Assembly (NCBI GenBank): GCA_033439685.1
Contig: JAUEDM010000004.1
Location: 2,108,001 to 2,172,000 of the forward strand
Reading direction: 5' to 3'
Origin: Apodospora peruviana
Lineage: Eukaryota > Ascomycota > Sordariomycetes > Sordariales > Lasiosphaeriaceae
DNA: 64,000 nucleotides
Shown here: piece after piece, positions 10,401-22,959 of the stretch
How positions within the stretch are numbered: the stretch's first letter is position 1
Layout: each line of letters opens with the position of its first letter
Translations under genes and position numbers: made by a program
The notes under the pieces: model-generated
What the model was told of the DNA's origin: nothing
Databases searched by the model: none
Seen by the model: only the letters and a program-made list of their open reading frames with translations

Positions 10401-12658
10401 TCGTCCACTCGCTTGCCAGTGAAGTCGAGCATGTCCATAAAGGCATCCAGAACTGGTTCATTGCCCTTTTTAGACAAAAACTCGCCTAGAATCTTCTTGT
10501 TTACTCGCGAGGTTCCCTTCAAAAACCTGGCCACGCTCAAGGGATCACCCGCATTTTGAATGACTCCGCTTTCCTGAAGATAAGCCAGGCCCCCCTTAGG
10601 GTTTTCGTTGAACTTGCTGGTGCCTTTGATGATAAGCTTTTTCCTTTGCCGCCTTTCCCTCAATGTTTCTGGACTAGGATATCCCTCCGTCTCTGGGGTC
10701 TGATTTAACCTCTCGGCAATGAACTGTATAAAACGAAGGAGCGCATCGAGACACAGCGGCGGAACGCTCGTAGTGCTCCAGGTCGCCGAGTCCGGAAGTG
10801 CACTCCTTGATAACAGCCCGACCATGTCTTCACAGATATCCGAGCGGTCTTCATCGCAGTCATAATTGACAAACAACTCAACCATGAAGGAAGGCATCCG
10901 AGCAAGGACGCCAATATTTTCGACCATAGCCTGCCTCGCATCAGGCTTACGGTCTCCGCCCTCCATACCAAGCTTTTGGCGGTCTTTGACCGGCACTGGA
11001 GTAGAGCGTCCACTGCTAGTGTTAGCTGGCGAGGGCCGTGGCTTCACCAGTTTTGGGGTCTGTGGAATTCCAGAATAGAGACTTGGGTCTATGCCCTCTT
11101 CCTGCGGAATCTTGCGGGACGGATAAAGACATGCCACCAGATATGAAAGATAAAGCTCCTGTTGAAGCTTAAGCACTCCCCTGCATGTCGACAACAGGGT
11201 GCTGGTAACTATTAAAGCTTCTTGTAATACGGCCATATTATCAGACCTCACGAGTTGAAACAGGTGGGAGCATAGCCGGTCCTCGGCGATCGTGGCAAGC
11301 GCCGGGTGTCGAGCAATGGACGGGCCAGCGACTTCAAGCGCGACATGGATTATACGGAGCGCCATGACCCTCATCTGATCGGGATGTTTGCGATCGTGAG
11401 GGTCGAGAAAGCTAACAAGGACTCGGAAGAGTTCTCGAACGGACGGTAGGGAGTAAGGGCGCAGATCCACTGACTCAGAGCTCCCGGTGGCTGAGCTTGT
11501 GCTGCTGTGGTCGTCTTCTCCAGTGGCGGCATTGGCGGCACTGCTTGCGTTGTCTGAGCTTGACGACTGCCGTGGTTCAGCAGGAGGCTGCCCTGGCTTG
11601 TCTGAGCTTGTTGACGGCCGATATTCACTGGCAAGCTGCCCTATCTGCGCATCCAGTACCGCCACGTTCGGTGTTACTGGCACATCCGTCCCATTTGCGG
11701 CAGGATCTAACTTGACGTTGTCCATCTGGTCGCTGGTCTGCTTATCCAAAGCCTCGCTCTCCTCGCCTGCTTCCACCTCGAGATGTTTGAGATCCTCGAA
11801 GATGATCTGACACATGCGAACCATGGACGCCTCAGCCGTCCGGCGAAGGACCTCGGAGAACCTAGACCGCGAGCAGATCGTGAGGCCCCGCCCCATCATG
11901 TCGCAGACGCTCTCGTCGCTGAGGATATCGCCTCCCGGCCCGGAGAGCATATCCTCCATCAGGTGCAGAATCATGAGCAGAACCACCTCCTCTTGCGCCG
12001 AGTCGCTGATGTCAAACTGGCAATGCGTAATAGCCGCGGACAAGGATTGCATGGCCAAGGCAAACCGCGGTGACACGGGCGATATAAAGCCATATGCCAG
12101 GAACTTTTGAATGGCTCTCAGCGAGAGAACCGTGATCGGGGCTGCTGTTCCTTTCGCCTGGATGATCTGTAGAAATGGATAGAGCAGCACGAGGGAGTCA
12201 AACTTGTGTATATCCCTGACGCCCGTCAACTCCTGCCGCAGCCTCCCAAACCCTGATATCAGCGGATTGTCCTGCATGCTCTTGCCCTTCTTCCCCCTCA
12301 GTCCCCAGCGGTTCGCAGCCAGGTCACCGCCGCCATCGACACCTGGGTCGGTTACTGTCGTCTTATGGCCACGCCGCAGTCCGGGGCTCGGGGGAACGAG
12401 TTGGATCAGGTTCGGGCTTCCGCCGAGAATGGCCGACACGGACGAATTGGGCGAGCGGGCATGTTTCTGTATAGCCGAGGTGATGGCTATACATTCAGAT
12501 ATGACCAAGGACACAGGGTCGACGGCTACTGAGACAGGCCGGCTCCTGTATTGCATGCGCGACGAGACCACCGGTGTTCGGCGAGAGAGCGACGCCGCTG
12601 CTGGTGACAAGAGGGCGGGTGTCTCCATCAGGGCGGCTGGTTGGGCATCGCGCTTCAT
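7431..12658 (-). CDS. GEA1: Golgi ARF guanine-nucleotide exchange factor, GEA/GBF1 family (Sec7 domain)
   Basis: Seven exons: 9602-12658, 9250-9539, 8847-9192, 8394-8788, 8226-8332, 7780-8162 and 7431-7694. They total 4842 nt, exactly 1614 codons (1613 aa). The N-terminus reads VSLVISECIAITSAIQKHAR and SVSAILGG, as in Gea proteins. A DCB region follows (about 120-300), then HUS with its NYDCD box near residue 598, then the Sec7 domain at about 670-860. The catalytic glutamate finger lies in FRLPGESALIERI near residue 760. HDS-type helical repeats fill the C-terminal half. The protein activates ARF1 on early Golgi membranes for COPI coat recruitment and is the brefeldin A target in yeast. All six introns lie in the 3' half and the first exon is 3057 nt. 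The gene symbol is by family; yeast has the GEA1/GEA2 pair while filamentous fungi usually have one. Confidence 0.95.
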
Positions 12659-13679
12659 CCTGCGAGTGGCAGGCTGTCGGATCGTTCTTCGGGGTCTCGG
12701 GGCTTGTCGAGTGTGTTTGTCGGTACAGATTGCGTCGCCGAGGATATCGAGTTCGAGGTCGGCTTTTTACGAGGGGCGGCTCAGCGGACAGGGCAGCCAA
12801 GTCACAGATGTCCTCTTCAACGATACACGCAACCTGTGTGATCAGGGACTCGGAGTATCCCAAACCGTTGAAAACGAAACGTAAAAAGGACACGTTAACG
12901 ACAGGAAAACGACAGTCCAGAGATTGTTGCCTTTTCTACTGTCCTAGTTCGACAACTGTCCCTCCAGGAAATTAGGCCGCGATGTGTTCGTGACGTGGAA
13001 ACCCAGAGAGGATGTCGGCGCATTCTTCTGTCCCCTGTCATACTTCTGGCCACTTGGTTCCAGCGCTGGCGTCGGGTGCAGCTATGGAGCTCTATCTAGC
13101 GCACACCCCAGGTGACAAGTCCGTCCACCTAAGGTACCAGTTCTAATTCGGCGACGCGGGTAAAAACTGGGGGGCGGGATTACCAAACACCAGGTCACTC
13201 CTGGCAGCGCCAGCCGGCTTCAGCTGCAGTGCCCCACTGGCTACGATTAAGATGAAGCCTTCAAGGCGATCGAGGTCCATGTCCTCAGAACTTGAACCGA
13301 ATCCACTTTTGGATCACAACGTGAAAACGATGAAAGCAAGGTTCACTCCAGTCTTGCCCGCATTTCCGTTGCAATTGATGTACCAGTCATATCCCTCTAA
13401 AGCAAAGAAACCCCAAACGCCTGTGCCATGAATCTGGGCCGTGACACATCTACCTAAGGTTGTACAATACATAGATATTATATCTTTGTGTATTTTTATC
13501 TTCCTGATGTCCGACATGAAACGCCGTTACTATAAGCCATGCGATGCCTCCATTCCACAGCCTCAAGGACTGGATAAAGCCCGCTCGCGGACAGCCGGGT
13601 ATCAGAGGCCCTACTGTTAGGAGGAAGGCATCGTGCTGGGCACGTTATATGATCGTGTCGGGCGGCATTAACACGCCGC
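12659..13679. other. GEA promoter and ANP1 3' region
   Basis: About 1 kb upstream of GEA and downstream of ANP1. Open frames crossing 12659-12975 are continuations of shadow frames over the GEA N-terminus. The interval 13000-13680 has only short frames without domains. Confidence 0.5.
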
Positions 13680-15265
13680 CTATTCCTTCTTCGCTGCCGG
13701 CGCAGCGGCCTTGGGTGCAGCATGCACTTCCTCCTTCTTCTCTGCAGGTTTTCCAGCAGCGGGCGCCTGCTTACCTGGCTGGTCTTTGGGAGTTCCATCT
13801 GGAGAGTCCTTCTTTTTCTTTTCCTGTAGCGCAATGTTCTGCATATCAGTCTTGTCCTTCTCCCACTGGCTGGTAGCGTCACTAAAGGACTCCTTCATCT
13901 TCTTCGCCTTTTCCGCTTTCTCCTTTTCTTCTTGCTCCCGAGCCAGTCTCTCTTGCTCCATTTGCTGCAACTTGTTAGCCAACGGCTGCACCGCCAGAAG
14001 AGGTAATCGTGACGGTTGCTCACCTCCATATGTTTGATATCATCCACACTCGGCTCGTACAAATGCCAGATGGTGTAGTGCGGCAGCCCGACGACCGAGA
14101 AATCCATCCTTCTCGCCATCTAATAAAGTATTAGCTAGCTGAAAGTCACACAGGGTGAACCGAGCTTACCTTTCCAAATCCTTCCGTCTCGGCGTGTTTC
14201 TCGAAGCTGAAAGCTGGAAAGTGGACGCCGTGTCGGAAAACCTTGGCCTTAGCTAGGATGCTCACACCACCAACACCGTCAATCTCCATTTCCATGTCCG
14301 GGTCGCCATAAGGATCGCGAAGATAGGCGAGATGAGGGCGCCATGTCGCGTACTCGGCATAGCCTTCCACAATCACAGCATCTTCATCCAGCGTGTCGGC
14401 CAGTGCAAGAGCAGTCTCAGATTCCTGCCATGAGTTCAGGTCATATGGCTGCTCTCCGCCAAGCCAGTCAGGTAGTGGACGCCAGACATCTTGCAATCGG
14501 ATCAGTACTTGGCAGGACTCAGCCCCATGACCATCAGAACTTACTTGGTACAATCACGTCTTTATTATGGCGCATGAGGTCCTCCAGGATGGTAAACGGC
14601 GCCGTTTCGACATCAACGTCTCTCCAATACACCCACGAATGGTAGGGTCGAAGTGCGGCGCTTAAAAGCCAGTTCCTCGCCTGAGCCATGAGCTTTCTCC
14701 TGCTCGCCTGGGCAGCGAAGCCGTGGCGGCTCTCGACATCTTGGTTGACCTTCTGCCCAAAATCCTTCTCGATAATGGATATCTCGCCGTAGTGTTGCAT
14801 ATCATCTGGGTCGGCCTGTATCGCTTCCAGACTATTCGACAGAACTTCGAGGGTCCTGTCTTTGGAGTCGGAGACGAGGAATGCGAGATCGATCAGGTGA
14901 TGCGGGTAGGTGAAATTACGAAGGTGCGAGAAGAACATCGGCAGGTGAGGTTCGGCATCGCGTAGGGGTACGCAGAGCAGGATTCTCTCTTCCCTCTCCC
15001 ATCCTCTTGCGGTGCCCTGGACATTAGACAGGTCATAGTACCGCACGGTTTCCAGCTGGAAGTCCTCGCCGCTTGATAACAGACCGAGCGAGAAGAGAGA
15101 CAGGAACGAGGCGCGGGGCCATACGAACACGGCAATCAGGCCGCAGACTGCGAGGGCGATCGTGAATCGTACAAGCAATCGCCTTCGCCTTCGATATGAC
15201 GGGGTTGTGCCTCTGGGCTGGAATCTGGCAATCGGGCAGTTCGTGGTCAGATGGCTGGGTTTCAT
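13680..15265 (-). CDS. ANP1: Mannan polymerase II subunit Anp1, GT62 alpha-1,6-mannosyltransferase
   Basis: Four exons, 14545-15265, 14170-14489, 14024-14119 and 13680-13964, give 473 aa. A basic N-terminal tail and one signal-anchor (about residues 30-50, ending VFVWP) predict a type II Golgi membrane protein. The DXD metal site appears in WRDVDVETAP. Further family blocks are NVWRPLPDWL, LNSWQESETAL, EGYAEYATWRPHLAYL and HFPAFSFEKHAETEGFGK. The C-terminal 95 residues are Lys/Glu/Ala-rich and probably coiled or disordered. The last intron could end after GTGCAG (38 nt) or after TTGCAG (59 nt); I chose the second because GCTAAC sits at branch-point distance and it gives the junction HMEQMEQERLARE. 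In yeast, Anp1 sits with Mnn9, Mnn10, Mnn11 and Hoc1 and extends the N-glycan mannan backbone. Van1 or Mnn9 are close paralogs; Anp1 fits best. Confidence 0.93.
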
Positions 15266-17794
15266 TGCAGCAGTCGAACGATGGGAATGCGGCTGCTCCG
15301 ACCGCCAACGACATACCTGTGAGGAGAGATCTCAAAGGTATTTCCCCGCGGATACCCGTTGGAGTATCCGCTCACATTGTGGCGAGGGATCGCCTTGGAC
15401 CCCGACGAAGATGCATATGGCAGCATTGGGCTCATGGTTCGATGGTGGTGGTTGCCGGCTGGCAGAAGAAAAGACCTCCCCCCTATTGCGCAAAGACGGG
15501 CTTTGGCTTTGGCTTACGCGCAGTGGCGGTCGGCGCCTGGGCTATCTCGGTCCGGGTGCGGAGGTGCCAGATCTTCGTGGGGCTTTCGATCAGATCAAAT
15601 GAGTTTCCCGGTCAATGCATGTTTACTGCCTGTGTCGTTGGGAATGGCGACGGCAGAAGCATGAGGCGATCGCATTCACGTTGCACCAAACGAGGTTGTT
15701 AAAAGGTGTTCGCATCAACCTCGTCCCAGTTATATTTCTTTTTGGGCGACTCGCAGGCCCCCGGCACTCAGGGGTGCACAAGTGGGTGTCCTTCCCCCCG
15801 GACATCTCGTTTCAGGCTTGCGGCTGGTACCCGGTACAGCTACGTTAAGTCACTCGGAACGGAAATTGCCGAGAATTCAGGCAAACCCGGCAGCCAAGTT
15901 ACAGCAGAAACAAGTATATAACTAGGTACCTAGGTACTGAGCTAAACCCCCCACTCAAGTGGCACAAAATTGCGCCTAGCCTTCCATTCACGTGTTGGCT
16001 TCGAGAACCATCACCTGCCAAGCCCCTTGACGACGGGAAGGACGCAAGCAATACCGTTATGAATTATCCGCTCTCGTTATTAGACAGGCAGCCGATCCGG
16101 ATTTACAGAATTGAATCATAGACAGTATCTCATTAAAAGTTGATTGTATGGTTATCCCCACAGAAGGGCGACTTGAAATCCAACGGCTACATGACAGAAT
16201 ACCTAGCCATCCTCTCAGGTCGGCCCAACTATTCGATCAAAAACTCACACCTGTCTCGGGAATCAAGATATGGCGCAAACCAGCAAAGTAAATAACTACA
16301 TGTCAAACGACTGCTTTGTGGTCAGCAAAGAACAACTTTCATTACGTGAAAGAGCCAGATATTTTGGGGGTACATCAGACAAGCCGTTTTAACTCAGCCG
16401 TACAGACCGGCCCAAGTCTGCCACACACCAAAACGCTGCACGACGGACCCGGGCACTGAAGCCAAATTGTATCCCAATTAAGGACAACACCACAACTCGT
16501 CATTGCATCTGAAGATACTAAAGTGCGGGTGGATGGCTCGGCCGGTAACATATCGTTGAATGGATAGACTATTGTCATCATGGTAGGGGAGGTGGCGGAT
16601 TGTGTTGTCATATGAACATACCAGTTGTCAGCATCTAGACCTGCTTCGTTCCATCAGAGTAGACCGAGATCATTCAAGGCACTGCTTTGAGACTGTTAGC
16701 ATGGCCTTGGTAGTCAAGTGCTTGATTATGTAGGAGGGAAAATGGCAGTTATCAGAGAAATTTTGGTATATGGTTATCGATCATGTAGTTCAGAAGCAGA
16801 ACTGAAAAAATAGGTTTCTCATCATGGACAGAGGTGAATGCATAGCCAGATCTGGCAGGGAGTTCTTACCGGAGACTCAAAAAGACAGCTGGGTTGAATA
16901 TGAACTGCTGAGTTAGCTGCCATTTGTTAGCGATATTCAGAGATTTTGCAAAGAACAAATGTGTATGGATATAGATCAGATGGTAGTGCATGTGTTCGAG
17001 CGCTCAGAGAATATCGCGAAGAACTGTGGTAATGAATTTCATCATGGAGTGTGATAAAGGAATTGCTGGGTGAAAACAGACTGTAGGAGTGACAACTTAC
17101 TTTCCATAGGAAGTGCATCATGCCAATCCATAGCAGCCACCGGACTTGCCTAGGTCGGCTTGGTCTGCGGTCCTGCCTGGAGTTGCATGGCGTTGTGTCG
17201 AGACTCACGACACTGGTGGTGGGTGAGATCGTGCTGGACGTTCAAAAACCTGACCTCACTCAATGCACCCCATCCGACCGACTCTCTCTGCCAGCGGCCA
17301 TTTGAAACCCAAAGATCCGGGACCGCATTATAGATGTAGACGCCGGTCTCTAGTGCCGTGCAAGTTGGACGATCCGACGCAGTCAAGAGTGTTGGTTGGG
17401 TGGTTGGAAAGGAGAAAGGAATTGAGGATGGATGGGCTTTTTTTTTAGCTTTTTATGAAAATTTGGGAAGTCTGTGGCTGTGTGCTGAGTGGTCAAAGCT
17501 TTGTTTGCCTCATCCTCGGAAGTGTGGAGCAAATTGTGGCTTCAAAATCGCAACCATCAAATCCGAGAGCTTGGCGCTCTCAACCTAGAAGTCACGACCT
17601 CAGCCATCAAAACACACCAGCCCAGCCAACGAAGGACTGGCTTGTGAACTACGCACCCCGCCGAGCAATAACTTCACTCGAGCTTGAGTTACCTCCTGTT
17701 CATTTCAGCCAACTAGCCAAGGATCGGTTTCTAGCTAGGTTGGTTCGGTATTCGTTTATTTTCACTCAAAGCGTCGAGAGTCAATATTTCCACG
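15266..17794. other. Divergent 2.5 kb region ANP1/MTR3
   Basis: Holds the upstream regions of ANP1 (left) and MTR3 (right). Open frames at 15162-15700 shadow or continue from the ANP1 5' end. A perfect 12-nt palindrome CTAGGTACCTAG lies at 15922-15933; TAGGTACC-like motifs recur elsewhere in the window. A 78-codon minus-strand frame at 16375-16611 has no recognised domain. I see no supported gene. Confidence 0.5.
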
Positions 17795-18716
17795 ATGGCG
17801 GACAGAAGAAGGATTAACGGCCCAGTTGGAGCCACACTCCCCCCGTTGTTTGTGGATGCGGATGAACAAGTGTTACCGGAACAAAACCAAACGAGATCGC
17901 GGCCGGGAAATACCATTCGCAAAATGTGTGCGTATCAGAACTATATCCCATCTACCATATGGCTCACATTCTAACCTTTCCCTAGATCTCAAAACCGGTG
18001 TGACGCCTTCAGCTTCTGGGTCGGCCTACCTGGAGGTTGAAACGTCTGGACAGGGTGCGGCGTCGGGCTTGAAGCTTAGCTGCACTGTTCACGGACCCAG
18101 AGCTCTGCCTAGGTCAACACCCTTTTCTCCTCACATCATTCTATCCACACATGTCAAATATGCGCCATTTGCGACAAAGCAAAGGCATGGCTATCTCCGG
18201 GACCCTGTTGAGAGAGATCTCGGCACTCACCTTGAAGCAGCTCTTCGTGGTGCCATCATCGCCGACCGGTGGCCGAAGAGTGGTGTAGAAATCATCGTCT
18301 CCATCATCGAAGGGGACCAGGACCGAGGAATCTCAAAATCTCAAGGCGATGAAGCATGGGATATGATGAACGCGTTGAGTGGCTGTATCACGGTGGCATC
18401 GGCTGCCCTCGCAGATGCCGGTATCGACTGCGTCGACACTGTCGCAGGAGGCGTTGCGGCTCTTGTGAGGAACACGAGCGATGATTCCGCCCCGGGCATT
18501 GTTGTTGACCCCATACCTTCGGAACACGAAAAGATCGACTCAGCGTGTTGCGTTGCATACTTGCCCACCAGAGACGAAGTTACGAATCTCTGGTTCAAGG
18601 GCGATTTGCCTGCCTCTGATATAGATCTATACACACAACTTATCGAGAAGGGAATACAGGCATCGAAGAGTGCCAACCGGGTGCTGGTCGAGTGTCTAAG
18701 TGAGACCGTGGGATAA
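17795..18716 (+). CDS. MTR3: Exosome complex component Mtr3 (RNase PH-like)
   Basis: Two exons, 17795-17927 and 17986-18716 (58-nt intron with CTAAC branch site), encode 287 aa ending in TAA. The intron joins AAA ATG T to AT CTC, giving the family block KMYLKTGVTPSASGSAYLE. The body then follows an RNase PH fold with HGPRALPRSTPFSP and ALSGCITVASAALADAGI. In the family, Mtr3 is one of six catalytically inactive RNase PH-like subunits forming the ring of the RNA exosome, which processes and degrades RNA 3' to 5' in nucleus and cytoplasm. The start was chosen because MADRRRINGP is the first ATG in frame with conserved sequence and has an A at -3. Related RRP41 or RRP46 subunits are shorter at the N-terminus. 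Confidence 0.92.
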
Positions 18717-19918
18717 ACGGCAACGGCCGGAACAGAGACCGACATATCACCTCATCAGGACTAACTAGCGGTAGTTCGCCAGAACTGAAGCTGTCCAAGT
18801 TCCAATCAGCGGATATCGCAGCTCAATGTCCAGACTGTGCAAGGAGAGAATAACCATATCCACCCATCCATCATGAGAAGGGACTGTAGGATATCTTTCT
18901 GGTAAGGCAGGTTGTTGGAACTTTGTGTTACAACCCCCAGGGTATAGGATCCAAGGGGGATATTGCGTGACGGGAATGGGTCGAAATGGGCTACAATCAC
19001 GCATGGCCGCAACCCAGGCCAAGGAAGATGCAGTAGATCCATCAAGGAACGTATCAAAATAGAAAAGAAACCAAGGATTATCAGTAGCAGCGTCTAAATC
19101 GACCACCACGAATTGCCTTCGATATTCAGTTGACCAGATCCCTATTCTGACCCGACAAGAGGGAAAGGGGAAAGGGGGTATGAGAATGAGATGCACTGGA
19201 TTTGCGAATTGCCATGTACACTGGTGCCGGGCGTGGGGGTCATTACGAATCGCGGCCCCGCTCTGGAGAGTCCTTCCGCCAATCCGAACTTGCATACCAG
19301 GTATTGTGCAGTCCGCCAACAGGCACCGTGTGCGCGATTACTAACACCGTATTCTGCTTTACTCCCAATGCGATCAGTCCTGTCACAGCGGATCCTATAG
19401 CGGATAGGATGGCTGAATGTACAGTATAAGGGTTCGGTCGCCTCCCACTTCCGTCCTTATCCAACTTGGAATGCACAGTGCGGGTCCTGAATACTCGTAT
19501 CGTTGCTGACGTTCTGGAGTTGCCCCCTTGCCCGTCTCTCCAATCGCTTCTGATCCATCGAGAAACAACACGAGGTGACCATTTCACTTCCATTCAGCTC
19601 GACGCAACCGGTCTGTGCCGTTCTACCTTCGTTTCGTGCCTCTGCGATAACGATACCGAAACCACTCTCGTTACCCAAACTCCATACGACTTTGTAATCA
19701 GCTTATCGCTTCTTTTCTTCACTCGTTCTGTTAACCCTATCTCGTCCTACACCTTGTGATTTCCCGTTCCTGTTCTCCGTTCGATTGACAAAACCTGCAT
19801 GTTCATGCCCGCCCAACATTGATCGCCTCGCACATCGAGGGCCCTCCATCGCCGTTCGTCGACTCCGAGTTGCCTTGGTGATTGATCGACCCTTCAACGC
19901 ACTTCTTTCTTTTGCCCG
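18717..19918. other. Intergenic region MTR3/YND1
   Basis: About 1.2 kb between two plus-strand genes. Two longer minus-strand frames exist (18765-19319 without an ATG start, and 19243-19593 with one hydrophobic stretch). They overlap in different frames and carry no domain, so I do not call them. The right part should be the YND1 promoter and leader. Confidence 0.5.
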
Positions 19919-22223
19919 ATGGGGAAAAAATGTATGCGATGCGCCATTCCTCTCGCCGGGCTCCCCCGTGCTAATAACAATAGGGCGATATGGTGTCATC
20001 TTGGACGCCGGGTCATCGGGGACACGATTACACATTTACCAATGGAAAGACCCTGAAAAGGCTCGTCACAATGCGGAGGAGGAGGAACTGCACAGTTTGC
20101 CACGGTTGATGACGGAGAAGAAATGGACCAAGAAGATTCACCCTGGAATCGCGACATTCGCCGACAAAGCTACCGAAGTCGGTCCAGACTACCTCCAGTC
20201 CTTGGTCGAGCACGCGCTTCGCTACATCCCCAAAGATAAGATCAGGGACACGCCGATATTTCTCATGGCTACCGCCGGTATGCGCCTCCTCCCCAAGATC
20301 CAGCAGTCCGCATTGACCCACGAGGTTTGCTCCTATCTGCGAGGGAACACCCAGTTCTCGCTTCCCGACTGCGACCTACACATACAGGTCATAAAGGGCG
20401 AGACCGAGGGCCTGTATGGCTGGATAGCGTCCAATTACCTTTTGGGGGGCTTCGACCACCCCACGGAACACGCGCACGGCAAGGGCCATCATACGTATGG
20501 CTTTTTGGATATGGGAGGCGCCTCCGCGCAGATAGCGTTCGCTCCGAATTCGACAGAGGCGCAAAAGCACGCCGACGACCTCAAGCTCTTGCGCCTACGT
20601 ACTCTGGATGGATCGCCGTCCGAATACAAGGTGTTCACAACCACGTGGCTCGGGTTTGGTGTCAACGAAGCGCGAGAGTCGTACGTGGAGAATCTCAAGG
20701 AATTGTACGCAGGGTCAAAATCAGGGGAACTACCCGATCCCTGCATGCCAAAATCATTACGGACCACGCTGGACGGCAAGCCGGTACAGGAAACCAAGTC
20801 AGACGGTTTGACGTTGATCGGCACAGGTGCTTTTGACGAATGTTTACGACAGACCTACCCGCTTCTCGGCAAGGACAAACCATGCGAGGACCAACCTTGT
20901 TTACTCAACGGCCAGCACGTGCCTGCAATAGACTTTGACGTGAACCACTTTGTTGGTGTCTCGGAATACTGGCATACGACACATGGCGTGTTCGGTGGAA
21001 AGGATGACGAAGCGTATGACTTTACGACCTACCAGAAGAGGGTGAAGGACTATTGCAGCCAGGATTGGGACAGTATTCAGTCCACGATCGATTCCCGCAA
21101 GAAGCACGACGCAAAGAACGCCCAGGAAGCCTGCTTCAAGGCTTCTTGGCTCATCAACATCCTGCACGAGGGTATCGGCGTCCCACGGATTGGTCTGGAG
21201 ACTCTGCCCGCGCCGGGCCTTAACGCATCCAAAGACGTGATTGAGGACGCAAAGGACAAGGGCTTTCTAGACCCCTTTCAGCCTGTCGACAAGATCGACG
21301 GGATCGAGGTCAGCTGGACGCTGGGGAAAATGGTGCTTTACGCGGCCGGCCAAATTCCTCCCAGAAGCGGCGACGACAAGTATCCAGTGGGATTTGGCAG
21401 TAACATGATTGGCGAAAGCAGCAGCAGCAGTACGATACCGCCTGATTTCCAATTCGCGGGATCCAGCTGGAGAACGATTGGTCACCACGGCAACCAAACA
21501 AGCGGCGACGACGACGATTGGGGCTCGCAAGCCGAGGACCTCTTAGACAAGGCGAAGGTCCGGTCCGCCTCTGGTGTCTTTATCTTCTTGCTGATATTCT
21601 TCTGCTTCGTCTACTTCTTCCGCAAGCGTGACAGGAGAATGCGACTTTACGGGAGGACACGAGCGCTCTTCCGCAGCAACAGTAGGAAGCCGAGTCGATT
21701 TGGCGGGGTTAGTGGTGGTTCGAGAAAAGGCAGTGGCTCACTTTCGGGCCTCATCGCAAACACCCTCTTTGGCAAAGGGCGCCGCTCGTCAGGGTCAGGC
21801 GGCGCGTACGAGCGTGTCATGGAGGAAGGCGATTTGAACCAGTTCGAGCTCGGGGACGTCGACTCGTTGTCATCTTTTGAGGAGAATAACGACTACTCGG
21901 ACTCGAGCGCTGATGGAGGATCCTCGTCTTCGTCCTCGCGGAGGTATGGTAGCAGCGGGAGTCGGTTTTCTGGTACGCCAACTTTAAATCTTATGGGAAG
22001 CGGTAGCGGCAGCGGTAGTGGGCATGGGTTTGAGACCATGCCGACTACCGGCTCTGCGGCGCTGTTAGACAGGAGCGGGCTCGTGGTCAGGACCGAGAGC
22101 CGCGAGAGGCTGGCTCTCCCTGGCGGGGCCAACCTGCAGATGTTGAACGCGGGCAGGAGGAGTCGGGCTCCCAGCCCGACGAGGTTAAAGAGCCCGTTGA
22201 TGCCGCCACTGCAGGAGAAATAA
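19919..22223 (+). CDS. YND1: Golgi apyrase Ynd1 (GDA1/CD39 nucleoside phosphatase)
   Basis: A 13-nt first exon (19919-19931) and a 2240-nt second exon (19984-22223) give 750 aa. The splice yields MGKKWRYGVILDAGSSGTR, the expected N-terminus of Ynd1, so I prefer it to a longer unspliced start at 19785. Apyrase conserved regions are visible in order: DAGSSGTR, ATAGMR, GETEGLYGWIASNYL and DMGGASAQIAF. One transmembrane helix lies at about 533-552 (FIFLLIFFCFVYFF), followed by a basic stop-transfer segment. A cytosolic tail of roughly 195 residues is rich in Ser, Gly and Arg. In the family, Ynd1 hydrolyses GDP/UDP and GTP/UTP in the Golgi lumen, allowing exchange of nucleotide sugars for glycosylation. 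It shares that site of action with ANP1 and GEA in this window. Confidence 0.95.
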
Positions 22224-22959
22224 CCTTGTTTATTTTTCTTTTGTGGGGGGCTTTCTGCGTGTTTGTTTTGTGTGCATTGACCTGAATTTACTAAGCGCCT
22301 AATGAAGTGGAGGGATGGAATCTTCAGACTGCGCAAACTTGTAATATTTCCTCCTCTTATGTTTACCCCTTGTTGTGCTGAAAAGCTTCAAGATTGGTTG
22401 GGGGCGTTATGAATTCACGGCGTTGATGGGTGGGATTATGAGATCTTTCTATTTTCTTTAGGGTATATACTTGCATTTGGGTGTAGGCAAGCTCTTGAGG
22501 ATGAAAGGGAGGACGGGCAGGGAAATGGGCCGTTGCTGTCATTCGCTTTCTCTTCCCCAATCCAGACGTGTTCCGCCCAAACAATTAAATTAACGAAAGG
22601 GTTCGTTTGCGGCTTGTTGAAAATGTCGGGACGGATAGAATTTATGAATATACATCTAGTATCAGGTCCCTCCCCTTTTATTCCTCTACAGTTTAGTCTA
22701 TATCTTGGTCTTTACACATTATCAAAATCCCACATTACTCATCTGATATGTACATTTTATGTCGGGCCGGGAAAATCACGTCTACCACCAAGGCTTTCGC
22801 AGGCCAGTCGGTGTAGAAAGGTACCGAGGCAGGTAAGGTAGATATCAAAAAGTTCAGCCCCCAATTTCCCGATCCTGAAAGTCATGAGACACCCATTAGA
22901 ACTCCAACACGCCTCCTGTGAGCTAGCAGGCCGACACTACCAAACAGCCAGCCCCATAC
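22224..22959. other. Convergent intergenic region YND1/OPI10
   Basis: About 740 bases between two stop codons, expected to carry both 3' UTRs. A/T-rich stretches are common (for example 22560-22760). No gene seen. Confidence 0.5.

Noticed and set aside
12204..12884. 226-codon plus-strand frame at the GEA 5' end
   Set aside because: Antisense shadow over the conserved GEA N-terminus; no domain of its own.
13986..14023. 38-nt intron in ANP1 ending at GTGCAG
   Set aside because: Too short for a usual fungal intron; the 59-nt alternative has a branch site and gives the expected protein junction.
15922..15933. CTAGGTACCTAG palindrome as an operator or insertion site
   Set aside because: Similar TAGGTACC motifs recur in many intergenic stretches of this window, so it looks like common background sequence.
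18765..19319. 184-codon minus-strand frame between MTR3 and YND1
   Set aside because: Starts with a non-ATG codon, overlaps another frame (19243-19593) and has no recognisable domain. Could be revisited if RNA-seq shows minus-strand transcription.
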